Shown here in pieces: positions 10,655 through 21,770 of a stretch of DNA of 64,000 nucleotides. Position 1 is the stretch's first letter; every line of letters starts with the position of its first letter. The position numbers and the translations under genes are program-made. The notes under the pieces are model-generated. The model had not been told where the DNA came from, did not search any database, and saw nothing but the letters and a program-made list of their open reading frames with translations. The DNA is from Cyathus striatus (taxonomy: Eukaryota > Basidiomycota > Agaricomycetes > Agaricales > Nidulariaceae): the NCBI GenBank assembly GCA_025738555.1, contig JAOVFP010000020.1, positions 1,984,001 through 2,048,000 on the forward strand, given 5' to 3'.

Positions 10655-12437
10655 ATGGATGGCACCAGCACCATCCCACCTCAGATCCGACTATGCAGTG
10701 CATCTTCTTCTAGCTTGGAAAGCCAGTTCAAGGATACTGTGTATATCAGCCAGCACGATCATGGCGGAGAACCAGATGGAAACCCTCAGGTACGTCGCAC
10801 CCGTGTTATCTCAATGCATGCAGATGGCATCATGTGCATAACTCATCCTTCTCTAGGGCCTTGCAGTTGAATCTGCTCCTCGCACATCTCAACCTGTAAT
10901 AATAGTAGATGAAATGAAATGGCACACACTTTCATCTTTCTTGTCTTTACTCAAGTTATTATCTGCATTTACTGAAGTGAACAAACACTGCATATGTGTT
11001 TCTCTCTTCACATTTAAAAATATCCTGATGATGCTTTAAGATATTAAGTGGCCTGATCGCAGATGATGATATTCATTCTTTCAAAGAACATGCTAAGCAT
11101 GTAAAAGAATTCATATATCCTCCTCTTCAGAGAGGCTGCAAAGCCAGTTCAGGCAGCAAGTCATTGTTTGGCTACTGGTGTGATGAAGCACAGTCCCCAT
11201 GCCCCCCTCAACCCCCCCTCATCCCCTCATCAGTTTACCTTTACCTCCTAACCCACTAACACACCTCCCTCCTCCCCTCTCTCGAACATCTGTGCATCAT
11301 CCACAACCCTGAAGTGGACTACAGTATCCTCCCCCTCTTCCACACACCCTCACTCACATCCATCAAGCTCGTAAACCTGCCAGGCAGCCCACATTTGTAC
11401 TCTTTCATAATTTCTCTGTACTCTGAATCCCCCAGGCTGGAGTCCATCACTCTCCACAGTCCGCAGCAGATTCCTGTTGCCAGTCTATCAAAGATTGGGG
11501 AGCTGAAGATTCTGCAGCGGCTAGTCCTGGATTGGGTGGTCTATGTAGGGAATTACACCATTATTCAGGGTATCAGTCAGCTGCAGTACTCACTGAGCTC
11601 GTCATTCACTTGGATCTGGATAATCAGGGAGGTGCTTTGAAATGCCAGTATGTCCCACTGGAGAATGTGAGTCCTGGCTTTACAGTGTTGCAACTTTTGC
11701 AGATTAGAGCTCCATTTAGGCTCATAACAGACTTGTTGCAGAATGTCTCATCCACCTGGTTGAAGGCCCTTGATATCGCCCCGATATTTGATCAGAGTCA
11801 GTATCTTGACAGGGAACATCTGAGGAGGCTGCAGGGTGCTGAGCAGCATAATTACAACGATGCTATGAGGCAGCACAAGAATAATTTCATCCCTCCTGCT
11901 AGGAAGCATGTATTCCTCAAACCAGAAAATCTTACCTTTGAATTGGACTATCTGAAGGAAATCAGAGAGCTCATTCTACTCCACTCACCAATGTTGCATT
12001 CTCTCATGTTATCAATGGCAACCCCAGTGAAACTTCACATCCTATCCCCAGAAATATCCTTTCTAGCCCAATTATGCTCTCTTGAGTATTTGGAAATTTC
12101 ACACTGGGCTTTTGCTTCCACAAAAGATTTAGAGCTATTAATATCCCAGCTTGATAAACTTAAAACTCTGAAAATAACACCGGGGGCGTATAGCCACCCC
12201 ATCCCACTTACAAGCTTGAATACCATTGTTGCTTCTTGTCCTCTGTTGGAGACTTTGGAACTAATGACTGATGCTACTCTCCTTCCCACAGACATATATC
12301 CTGACTTAAGTGCTCTGAAATGCAATTGCATTCTTAATACCATTACAATTGGTAGTAACACTAGTTTGAGCAGTAAAAAGAAGCTTGTCCTGGCCCAGCA
12401 TATGGATTACCTGTTTCCTAACGTGTCAGAGATGTGA
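10655..12437 (+). pseudogene. Decayed LRR-family paralog of the left-edge gene
   Basis: Exon 1 (10655-10789) encodes SSLESQFKDTVYIS. Exon 2 starts at 10857 after ..CTCTAG and contains KWHTLSSFLSLLKLL. The next block reads ILSGLIADDDIHSFKEHAKH, matching the left-edge gene. A nonsense TAA at 11257-11259 sits where the paralog has CAA (THQRTSLLPSLE). A frameshift occurs near 11585, after which a clean 280-codon frame continues to the stop at 12437 with regular leucine-rich repeats (LEYLEISHWAFASTKDLELL). The intron 2 donor is also damaged. The 3' frame is surprisingly well kept, so decay may be recent or the 3' part may have been used alone. Confidence 0.8.
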
Positions 12438-13139
12438 GTGTGTGGGTATGAGGGTGAGTTTTGGAAGGAAGTCTGGGATATTGTTGAGCTTTGGCAATGT
12501 GTTAGGAGGGATGAGCAGGAGGATGTGTGCATGGGTGTGGGTGAGGGATTAGAAGAGAAGTAAGTATTAGAGGTGTTTTTAGATGTGTGCTGCATGTCTT
12601 TCAAAACAATATACTTTTTTGTTGCTTTGTGTAAAACTTTCACCTTTGTCACTTTTTCATGCAAGGGGGTATTGTCCTGTGGCTTTGAAACCACTGGTAC
12701 TGTATGAATCCAATTAATTTGGCAGTCACACATCATGCACCCATTCTGCCGTGCCAAAATTTGAACCATGTCATGCATCACAAATAAAAATGCTGAAAGG
12801 TTAAACTGTGACATATTTAGACGCCAGCATAGCACCCAAAAATTTTCAACATAATAATAATAATAATTTCTTCTCCAATAGCTATTTCTTGCCAACCAAC
12901 AGCGTTCTGTACATTTACAAGTTAAATATGTGCACTAATTCAAATTTTTGGCCAGCTTGAGTGCCCAAAATGCCAAAAATTCTGGTGTGTCACACTACAA
13001 TTTCTCATGTGCTGAAATCATTTTGCAGTTGGGCCTGTCACGCACTCAAAGGTATGCCCAATTGATCAGATTCATACAGTAATTGAGATAAAACAGAAGG
13101 ATGTAATGCTTTCCCCCTTTTCTTGAATTTTTGCATGTA
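12438..13139. other. 3' flank of pseudogene, no gene seen
   Basis: AT-rich with a short (TAA) run near 12856. No coding evidence. Confidence 0.45.
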
Positions 13140-13555
13140 AAGCTTTGAATGGTGATATTGACCATTAGTATTGTTTCTGATACAATACTGACCCCCAGGC
13201 CCAGTATATCATTATATCATTATTACTGGTAATTCAAGTGACAGGTGTTTCTGATAGATATTTTTTAAAACTGGTATCAGGCTGCAGATGTAGTATGCAT
13301 ATGATCCCCCAGGACAGAACTGATACATCAAGTCAAGTAAACCCTTTATCATAAACCAATATGGTGAGGTTGAAAAGGTCATCTTTACTGAGTTGGAGAC
13401 AAACTTGGCAATCTGAATCATAAGAAGTACGTGAAATATTGAAGCCCTAATTTTCCTCTTCCTCATCGAATAACTTATTTATGTATATTTACCTCTGTCA
13501 CCCTCTTGTAGAGGAAGATACCAGGTTGGGGGTATCTTTTCGACAAAGAATGCGA
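13140..13555. repeat. Dispersed repeat R1, locus 1, left part
   Basis: Shares ordered blocks with 23838-24172: 'gatattgaccattagtatt', 'tatcataaaccaatatggtg', 'ttggagacaaacttg' and 'taccttt/cac cct' ending in a CACCCTCT hairpin. The related right part lies at 15877-16150 beyond the hAT insertion. Confidence 0.65.
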
Positions 13556-13909
13556 GTCACTGGTAGTGATGTGAAAGTTCAGTTCTGAACTGGGGTTCGA
13601 ACTCAGACTCTAGAGAACTGAACATGAGTTTGGTCTGAAGTTCAGGCATGTGACATGAACCAGACCTTAAGTCCAGTTCTCAGTTCTCTAGATAGCAAAA
13701 ATTTGTGAACCCGTTTGAATGGGTTTGAACAGGTTTGAACCCATTTGTAAACTCTTGATATTTTGTGGAATTTAGATGAGCATGAGCTATAGAATTTTCA
13801 GCAAGGGAGGACCTTGGGGGATACATAACAATGTTAATTATTAGTAAGCATGATCTAACTGCACAGCTTTCACATATAATCGTTATGATCACTGCTGCAC
13901 TGTGTACCG

Positions 13910-14760
13910 CAAGGGGGCACGCCAACTGTAATTTCCCACGGGGGTAGGGTAGGTAGGGTCAGGCCGAAGGCCAGAAAAAAATTTATGGAACCACTTGCAC
14001 TTATGCTTCGAGAGGCTTCAGAAGAGTATTTCTAATATATTATTAGCTATATATTTATGGGTTCATGTGTCCTGTTGTTAAATCGGCAGCTCTGAGCAGT
14101 GTACCATACAAATAATACTTGATGTGCATCATATCTGATTGTTGTAGATACCAGTGACAATACTGAAGGTCTGACATACTGTATACGAGCCTTCAACATC
14201 TTCCAGCATGCCATTCACCAAAGCAGCGGGTAAAACAAAAGTGTTGCCCCCATGAAATCGGATTCGCAAGTTCGTTGGACTGAACAGTTGCCTCTGTGGA
14301 TTTGTTGTTGACAAGTTGAATCCTCACGCCATGAAGTGTAATTATGTTGGATGTGAAACTGAATATGTAAGTAACATATGCACATGTCTGCTATCAAACT
14401 TACCAAATCTTTTCACAGTACCACGACTACTGCATTTCCAATGAGCCTATTCCACGTACTTGGACTTGCAGTGCATGTAAAAACAATGAAGGAGGAAGAG
14501 TTAAAGGTAAGCAAGCATGCTAGAGTTACATTAGAGTAAGTACTTCATACTATAGTTGGTTCCGAAAGGTCGTAGTAGCTAGTAGCTAGTAACATTGTTG
14601 GGACTCAGTAAACTTAGCCGAGACAAGATAAAAATAGATGACATCCATATTAGGAAATTGATCGGATTAGTCATCCTTTATAGGTAGGTAGGGTAGGTCA
14701 ACATCTCGAAAAGAAAAAAACCGACCCCAGGTCAGTTATTTTTTTTGGTGTGCCCCCTTG
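13910..14760. mobile_element. hAT-type element nested in the outer hAT
   Basis: Inverted ends CAAGGGGGCAC.. and ..GTGCCCCCTTG are flanked by exact 8-bp repeats GTGTACCG (13902-13909 and 14761-14768). It is 851 bp and non-autonomous. It carries a spliced PHD-like coding fragment instead of a transposase. Confidence 0.88.
14207..14510 (+). pseudogene. PHD-finger-like fragment captured in nested hAT
   Basis: Two exon-like blocks are joined by a GTAAGT..CACAG intron (about 14370-14419). Conceptually they read CLCGFVVDKLNPHAM, KCNYVGCETEY and YHDYCISNEPIPRTWTCSAC, i.e. a C..C..C..C..H..C..W.C..C order typical of a PHD zinc finger. An upstream frame has a stop (CCATGA region), so it is not an intact gene. 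Capture by the hAT is inferred from its position wholly between the TIRs. Confidence 0.55.
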
Positions 14761-15876
14761 GTGTACCGAGTCCTAGTATTGATCCCTCTGACTCCCGACT
14801 CTCAATTTCTTTCTAGCTGCTCACAATTCCACTCAGTTTTCAAGTATGAACATTATGATCAACTTGTTACTAAACTTGCATTGCACTCCCCTCTCGGCAT
14901 CACATGGCTTACTGTAACACACTGGGCTGACCTCATAATCAAGACTCTGTCAACTACCTTGTTCCTCTGACTCCCCTTCGACCTCTGCACTCAGCAAACC
15001 ATGAATTACTTTATAGCATGTCGACTTTCATGCACAATATAAATTGCTGCAGTTGAACGCACTGAAGTCAGTAAGCTTTCTATTAAAACCTTCTCTGTGA
15101 TAAAAACCTGTGATTATTATTGGTTAAGTACTTTTACTTTCTTTTGATCGTTCTTGTGAACTAATGTATTACTTTTACAGAAAATATTATGGCTGGCTCT
15201 GAAGTCTCTGATGCTGCATGCACTGTATGCATTGATGGCTCATTAAAGGATGCTTCAGTGATTACTTGGTATAACGACAAGGACAACAATACCCTTCTCC
15301 CTTTGACCAGTGTTCGTCACTCTACTTGTCCCTCAAAGCTGTCTCAGCGAGTCTAGGACCGTGATGCTGCAGAGTCAACAAAGTCAACTGTCCCCCCAGG
15401 TCGACTTTAACTGCATCTCGTCCCACTCCATCAGTGGCTAGCTCATCTCATCCTGCTCCATCTGCAGCCGACTCAACTCGTTCTGTTCCATCCGTGGCTG
15501 ATTCATCTCATTTGGCTTCATCATCTGTCGCCAACTCATCCCATTCCACCTCCAATTCGAAGATGAAACATCCTGCTTCTGGAAGTGATCTATCATATGC
15601 ACAATGTCCATTATATTCTATTATTATATTTACGATACATCTTAACACTTTTGTGTTGATTAACACAAGATTATTGCTGAAAAATAAAATTTGTTGAAGA
15701 GTCCAGTTCAGAGTTTGAACCTGCTCTGAACCAAAACCGAACCTATCTGAACCTGAACCGTAAGTCCAGTTCAAAGTTCAGAAATTTGGCTGAACTGAAC
15801 CTAAGGTTCGGTCCTAGGTTCTAAAAAAATGCTGCTGAACCGGACTGAACCGGACTTTCACATCACTAGTCACTGG

Positions 15877-16150
15877 GAAGACGTCTGTCTATCCCCCCAG
15901 GATCCTAGGAAGTTGTGAGAGAATGTAAAGATGGGGGAAGCAAACTCGAATTGAAAGAAAGAGGGTATGAGTTCATACATATTTACCTTTATCACCCTCT
16001 TATGAGAGGGAGTGTCGTCCTAGAGGCTCGAATGGCAGGTGAGCTAAAGCTAAAGACGTCATTCGAACCTGAGCACTTCCATGTGACCAGTTTACTTTTT
16101 TGCAAGACAACAGATTTGTTTTGGGGCCATCTACTTAGTAGCCAACTTCC
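15877..16150. repeat. Dispersed repeat R1, locus 1, right part
   Basis: The block 'tttacctttatcaccctctt'..'cctagaggctcga'..'gagctaaagctaaagacgtcattcgaacc' matches the sequence on both sides of the hAT at 24181-25801. Confidence 0.65.
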
Positions 16151-16311
16151 AACCTAACTTCGCGCTTCGATTCGAAAAACTCGAATGAAGTCCAAATTCG
16201 ACCTAAGTTTATTGCATTGGCTATAAATAGCTTCCCTGGGCCTGAAGCTTGAAGCGTAACAGCAACAACAATAACATCTTGCTTCCTCTCCTCTTCTTCG
16301 AAGTCAAATAT

Positions 16312-16978
16312 AATGAACAAGGATACTAGCGATATCTCTACTAGTGGTTTAGGGCACTACCAACTTCTTGTTCGACACTTTTCCTGAGGAGAACGAGCCA
16401 CAGTGTTGTGCAGATGGAATGGACGATACCATGGATGGAGTCCATGCAGAGGTGCGTTGTACATTCATTCGACCAATTTATGGGATTCTGACAGAATCCT
16501 ACTCCAAGCTCTAATCCAATGGGATTGCACACCCTCTCATCGCTCCTCCCCTCTTCCAACTTCTCCCAGGACTAAAGAAGTACTCAAACACTTGCATCCT
16601 CAGCGGTCCCATTCCACACGTAGACATCACCACCTTCCACACACACAGCAAACTCGTCAAAATCTTCTCTCTGACTGGCCTCTGCCCCATCTCTGAACCA
16701 CCTACACCCATACTAATATCGCCAACTGTACCTCACGCGCCAGAATCTGAATCTTTACTACAATGGTGCCTCCGCATGCTCGAGCAATCTGTCTCCAGCA
16801 CTCATACCCAAACTCTGCCCCCCTCGTACCAGCCTCACTCACGCGCATACTCCCTGAATCCCTGAATACCGCCTCCTCCCCGAACTCCTGTACCGCCTCA
16901 CCATCGATGAATTCACATTATTCAATTAGCAAAGACCCGATCTTGGGGTGGCAGTGCGGGAATCAGGTGCTAGTATGA
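16312..16978 (+). pseudogene. Truncated paralog of LRR/RS gene A
   Basis: The 5' leader (16255-16310, 'gcgtaacagcaacaacaata') and the start MNKDTSDIS match gene A at 40952. After a frameshift and stop the exon-1 end (GVHAE, then GTGCGT) is still visible, and exon 2 blocks (HPLIAPPLFQLLPGLKK.., CILSGPIPHVDITTF) follow in shifting frames to about 16925. The rest of the gene is missing. A TATAAATAG box at about 16221 is retained. Confidence 0.75.
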
Positions 16979-17300
16979 TTTCATCTAGTCGATACACTCC
17001 AGTTCAATACATTCCAGTATGGAAGACCTGATCATACCCGAACACATAAACCAAGACACTCATATCATTCCAGCATGCGCCATTAAATTGACAATGATAT
17101 TGTGCTCATACTGCTATGCCATTTTGCGCGTCAAGCACATATATTATTTTTACTTGGAAAATATTATAGCTAGTTTTTCCTACCACATGGTATACCATCG
17201 ATATCAAGAATAATTTTGCACAGAGATGACAGTACAGCCCAGCTTTGACGCAGTGACAATTCATAAGGTAGGGAGCCCCGTTTTTTATGATATACTGTAG
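16979..17300. other. Spacer, 3' of NLR gene
   Basis: No coding signal; likely holds the 3' UTR of the minus-strand NLR gene. Confidence 0.4.
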
Positions 17301-20300
17301 TTACTGAATGTTGTTCTTGCCATATGAGATTAACCTTTTTTTACAAATCTCGACGTCTGCGTGCTGTTCAGCTCGTTCAAACAGAGGAATGGAGTTGCCC
17401 CAAAGCGCCATCGCATCCTTCATTTTGCCTCGTCGATATGCAATATCCCCCATTCGAAGCATGCAATCGGCTTTTCCACGATGAACATCCATCCATTCAT
17501 ATCCTGCAAGTGAAGCCTGAAAAAATGACAGCGCAACTTCATCATCCCCAAGGCTGACAAATATGTCACCAATGCGCCGAAGGGCGCTGTGTACATAAGC
17601 TTCACTGCTGGTCCGAGCGTGCAAAAGCAGGCAGATGTAGTGGTTCATCGCAGACTGAACATTCTTTTCGGCAAAATATATGTCACCAACCATCTCAAGA
17701 CATCGCTGGGTGTTCCATCCGGCATCATATCTGACATTAAGAATGTCTTTCCGGCAGATCCTCCTAGCCTCAGCAAGATGTCCTGAAAGGAATTTTATGT
17801 GTGCCTTATTGAGGCTATGATCGATAGCAATAGCGATACTCGAACCGAGAGTAGCTTGTATCTGCTCAACAGAAGCCATTTGTCGTTTTGTATCTTCATT
17901 ACTGGCCCGACCAGTCAGAAGATTTATTTCGATAGCGCTGATCAGAAACTGTGCCATGAAAGCTTGTCCTTCCTTCGTTGTGACATCTCTAGTGCCCTCA
18001 TTCTTAGAAAGACGCGACATGACCTTCAGAGATTCATCATATTCTGACTTGAAATAATATGCCGCGGCAAGTAAGTGATCTTTGTGCATCGTTGCAGGAG
18101 AGCTGTCCTCGATTCCAAGAGCCGTATAATTTTCAGTCACCTGCTTCAGCATTGCTAGACAACGTGGAAAATTTCCAAATGCGAGGTAAATAGATCCTTC
18201 CTGTACAAGGCACTGGTTCTCGAGCTTCAATGTTCCAGAGACCTTCGCAAACTCTTTAGCTTCTTGGACCGATTTTAGCGCTTCGCGAAGTTTTCTCGAA
18301 AATTTCCAGACCTGTGCCAATGAATAATAAGCAGTTGCTTTTAAACGAGGATTTTGAGATTCTTCAGCTGCTTGAATGGATTTTTTTACCCATGCCATAT
18401 TATCAATTCGGCTTCCTAGCGCATCGTCATCGAAAAATGTATCACCAGAGAGTGCAAGGGCATGGTATGCTAGGACTGTTAAAACACGATTCCCTGTAAG
18501 TTTGTAAAATAAAGAGAATGAATGATAAATACCAATTCCATGTTTGTGTCCAACCGCTTCAAAAACACGCACCGCGTTCCAAAGATTTTCACGATGGATT
18601 GCGCCATTGTAGCTGCCCAACTTACTCTGAGACAATGCATACCAGTACCAGCCACCCCATTCGTCTTTCTCAAGATCCCCGATGTCCATTTTAATGAGAG
18701 CCAGAATGGAACCGGTTTCAAAGCCGGTGAAGTAATTCACTAGCGCTAACTTGATGACACAATGGAGAGTCTCTCGTCTAATGTCACCCTCAGACTCCAA
18801 TGTAGCAAACCTAAGCAATGAAGTGATATTCCCCAAGTTGGAGTTGACCTGTTGAATGAGTCCCTTGGGAGGGTTCTCTCGGAATGTATATAGAATATTT
18901 ATAAATTCGTAGAAATGCCTACAAAGAGGATCGTATAGCTCCAATGTGGGTGGGTGGACTTTGAGCATATATTCCCTGACGGGTGTAAGAGCTTTTAGCT
19001 TCCCGGAGCTATCGACATACGCCAACGCTGTATTGCACAAGACAGATTTACATTTGAGCACCCCGTCGATAGGCATCCCGACTTGCTTCAGTGAAAAGTC
19101 GGAGATGCCGATAGGAAGTAGTGAAATGGCAGTTAACAACTCCCTAGCTCCTTTTTGAGTGCGAATTCTGTGACTTGAAAGCGACAGCCCGATCGATATG
19201 TCCAAATTATTTGTTTTATCATCCCCATCCGTGTAAAGATAGTCTTTCTCCTCCTTCCAACGGCGGAGGACTGCTCCACAGCCTTCAAAACTCGCAAGTT
19301 GTGCAAGGAGCTTCACCGCGAGTGGAAGACTATCGGTTAGCTGAATTATTTCAGCTATATGGGGACTGTCTTCGGGTTCGTCAGATATTTCGACAAAAAT
19401 TGACTTGGCAGCTTCGAAGGAGAGTGGTTGGAGAGGAGGCAGGAACGGTCGTGTCCAGCGTGGTCCTGAGGGTCGTTCAGTGCCTCTCATTGTGACCTAT
19501 ACGATATTAATTATAATCTACACGGTTTAAAAGGTTGACATACGATAATGCTCAGCCGTTTCACACCACACAGTACACTAAGGAATTCCTCCGTCTTTAA
19601 TCGCGATTGACCTTCCCAAGGAGTCTCGAAGTTATCCAATACCAGCAAGACATTATTCGCATGTGTCTTGCCTTCAAAAAATTCCACTATTGCCCGCTCC
19701 AGCTTTCGAACATTCGGGATCCCTAAGGACATCGCCATTGCGTTGTGCAATTCTTCAACTGACCCCGATGAATCACAGGCGATAAAATAGCGCTGTGTAT
19801 ATTTTTCGACGATATCAGGATGATGTAAAGCCGCTAATGCAAGCGAGGTCTTTCCGATCCCTCCTTGGCCCAGAATAGGTACTCGTGCATCATCTGGGCC
19901 TTGTAAGGCGGTGACAACTTGCTTAAGCTCCGAATCACGCCCATAGAATATCTGAGGTTCCGGCGGAAGGAGAGATAACAGCGTACTTGTACTCCAAACT
20001 GAATTGGTATTCTTTGTAGAACTTGTCGGTTCATCTTACTGAGACTGAGCATAGATTGATAGTGACGTACCAGTTCAAACTTCACTGTTTTGGACTCTAA
20101 AAAGGCCATAACTTCCTGGTGTCTGAGATTTTCCTCCAATTGAATTTGTGCTAACGTCGCTGATGTGGAAATCTTTGATGTAATCTAAGTGAAATAAGTA
20201 TCGCCTAATTGAAGATGAAACAACTTTTTCTTACCCCGAAATTATCCATCGCCGACCTCAGCCCTTCTTTACAGTCTGCTAGCAGTCTAGATATTTCCGT

Positions 20301-20789
20301 GTGCTTTCTTATTCTTTCGAAAATACTTCCTTCGGCCTGAATACGGACATAGGATAGTAGTTTCTGTAACGTGCTATAACCCAACCTTATCACTGTTGCA
20401 TTCGTTACGGTGATGGAACAACGTACTCTATGAACTGAACAATATTCCTAGCCATGCTGGGAGATAACTCGGCCTCACTTTCACTAAAGACATTAATGAT
20501 CGCACAGACTAGCTCGTAGGCTCTTTCGGTCATCTTGATGCAGTCCTGTTTGTTGTTCTTAACCGTCTACGCATCCGGACGTTTCTCAGCGCAAATTCAT
20601 AGGAAATAAAACTTAAATGCTCACTTGTATAGTCTCTGAAATCATCACACTAACTGCCGCAATGACCTTCAAGTATGGTACATTAGTGGCATCGCTGACA
20701 TCTCGCAGGAGTTTGGTGGAAAGCGAGATGTAGTCGAGAGTTGTATCCGTTTTGCTACCTTGAGCCGGTAGTACTGTGCTAGTAGGCAT
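17301..20789 (-). CDS. NLR-like protein: MLKL-type N-terminus, NB-ARC, TPR
   Basis: Six exons (20789-20625, 20566-20427, 20373-20235, 20184-20071, 20011-19544, 19496-17301) give 1073 aa in continuous phase. Residues 1-150 carry the helical N-terminus common in basidiomycete NLRs (DYISLSTKLLRDVSDATNVP; NNKQDCIKMTERAYELVCAI; ISRLLADCKEGLRSAMDNF), related to the MLKL/HeLo-like membrane-acting bundle. NB-ARC follows: LPPEPQIFYGRDSELK, Walker A GQGGIGKTS (234-242), kinase-2 VLLVLDNFETPW (about 307-318), RNBS-like SIIVTMRGTERP and GLPL-like LTDSLPLAVKLL. The C-terminal half has TPR-like helical pairs (YYSLAQVWKFSRKLREAL; ALRRIGDIFVSLGDDEVALSFF). The acceptor of intron 4 (..CTACAAAG) is chosen only by phase. 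Predicted role: cytosolic non-self sensor. Confidence 0.85.
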
Positions 20790-21770
20790 GATTCACGGAT
20801 CTAGAAATGATGTCCTGGAATTTCTTGCTGGGTCTATGGAAAGACTAGCCGTCAGAAGATATGTGTAGCGGTGGTGGATAGTGAAAAGGGCATATACTTA
20901 TACATAAATACTTTGACTACCGTGTTCGTCAGGCACAGGGGAAGGTACCGGGGTGTGAAAGATTGAGAAATAGATAAAGGATGTAGTAGGTTAGTGTCGG
21001 TGATTATTATTGTATACCTTGGGAAAAGCTTGCGTTTTGTATCTAGTACGGCCAAGCGACGCTTCGCCCCGCTGTTTGACTGTCTAACAGTTGTCAGAAC
21101 GGTAACAGGGCCGCCACTTGCCATAGCTCCAGACAATAATACATCCACTATAACTGAAAATGGACCGTGATCTTTACACATCGTTGGCTATAGGGGATGA
21201 CGCTGGGAGAGCCTTATTCTATAACTGGGTACGTGTGCCTTTGAAGCTTGAAGCTTGAAGACCGAATGCCGCAATGCGTTAATAGGAAAACTAAATGTTC
21301 GGAAATTCTGCATGCGTATTGAATGTCGGTTATCGTGCGGTGATACTAAGGTAGTACCATATCTGCATGTTTATTAGGCTGTGCTGCGTACACTGCAGGA
21401 AACTCTTGGGAAGTTCTATATAGATTTAGATGCAGGTGTCTCCATACGCGCAATATATCAGTATCATTCCGATTAGATCATTACTACTTACTGACACTTT
21501 TGATAGAGCTTTTATTTGGTCTTCTCACCACGACGATGTCACAAATTGTGATCGAACAGTTCTTACCACTATCGCCATCGGCACAAAGAGCAAACGTTCA
21601 AGCGTCCAAATTCAAACTTTGAAGTTCGCATTTGGATCGCAAAACTTCACACGGCCAGCTTGTTACCTTGCTTGGCAAGGTCTCTCGTCCGCGACAATTG
21701 AGGGCCGTTTTCATATTGCTTGACGTTACGCGTTGTCATGACATTGTTTTTGGTCGCCCTAGCCAAACTG
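20790..21770. other. NLR upstream region, no other gene seen
   Basis: Probable promoter of the NLR gene, then non-coding DNA. A small palindrome ACCTTGCTTGGCAAGGT at 21665-21681 resembles the ends of the repeat at 23210-23540. Confidence 0.45.

Larger units (their letters stand above)
13564..15868. mobile_element. hAT-type element (outer) with 8-bp target duplication
   Basis: The ends are inverted copies of TAGTGATGTGAAAGT (left, 13564; right end 15868), each followed by GTTC/GAAC-rich subterminal repeats ('gaactgaac', 'gttcagtt'). Exact 8-bp direct repeats GTCACTGG flank it at 13556-13563 and 15869-15876. Both traits fit hAT. No transposase frame is recognised, and it is split by a second hAT at 13910-14760. 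Confidence 0.88.
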
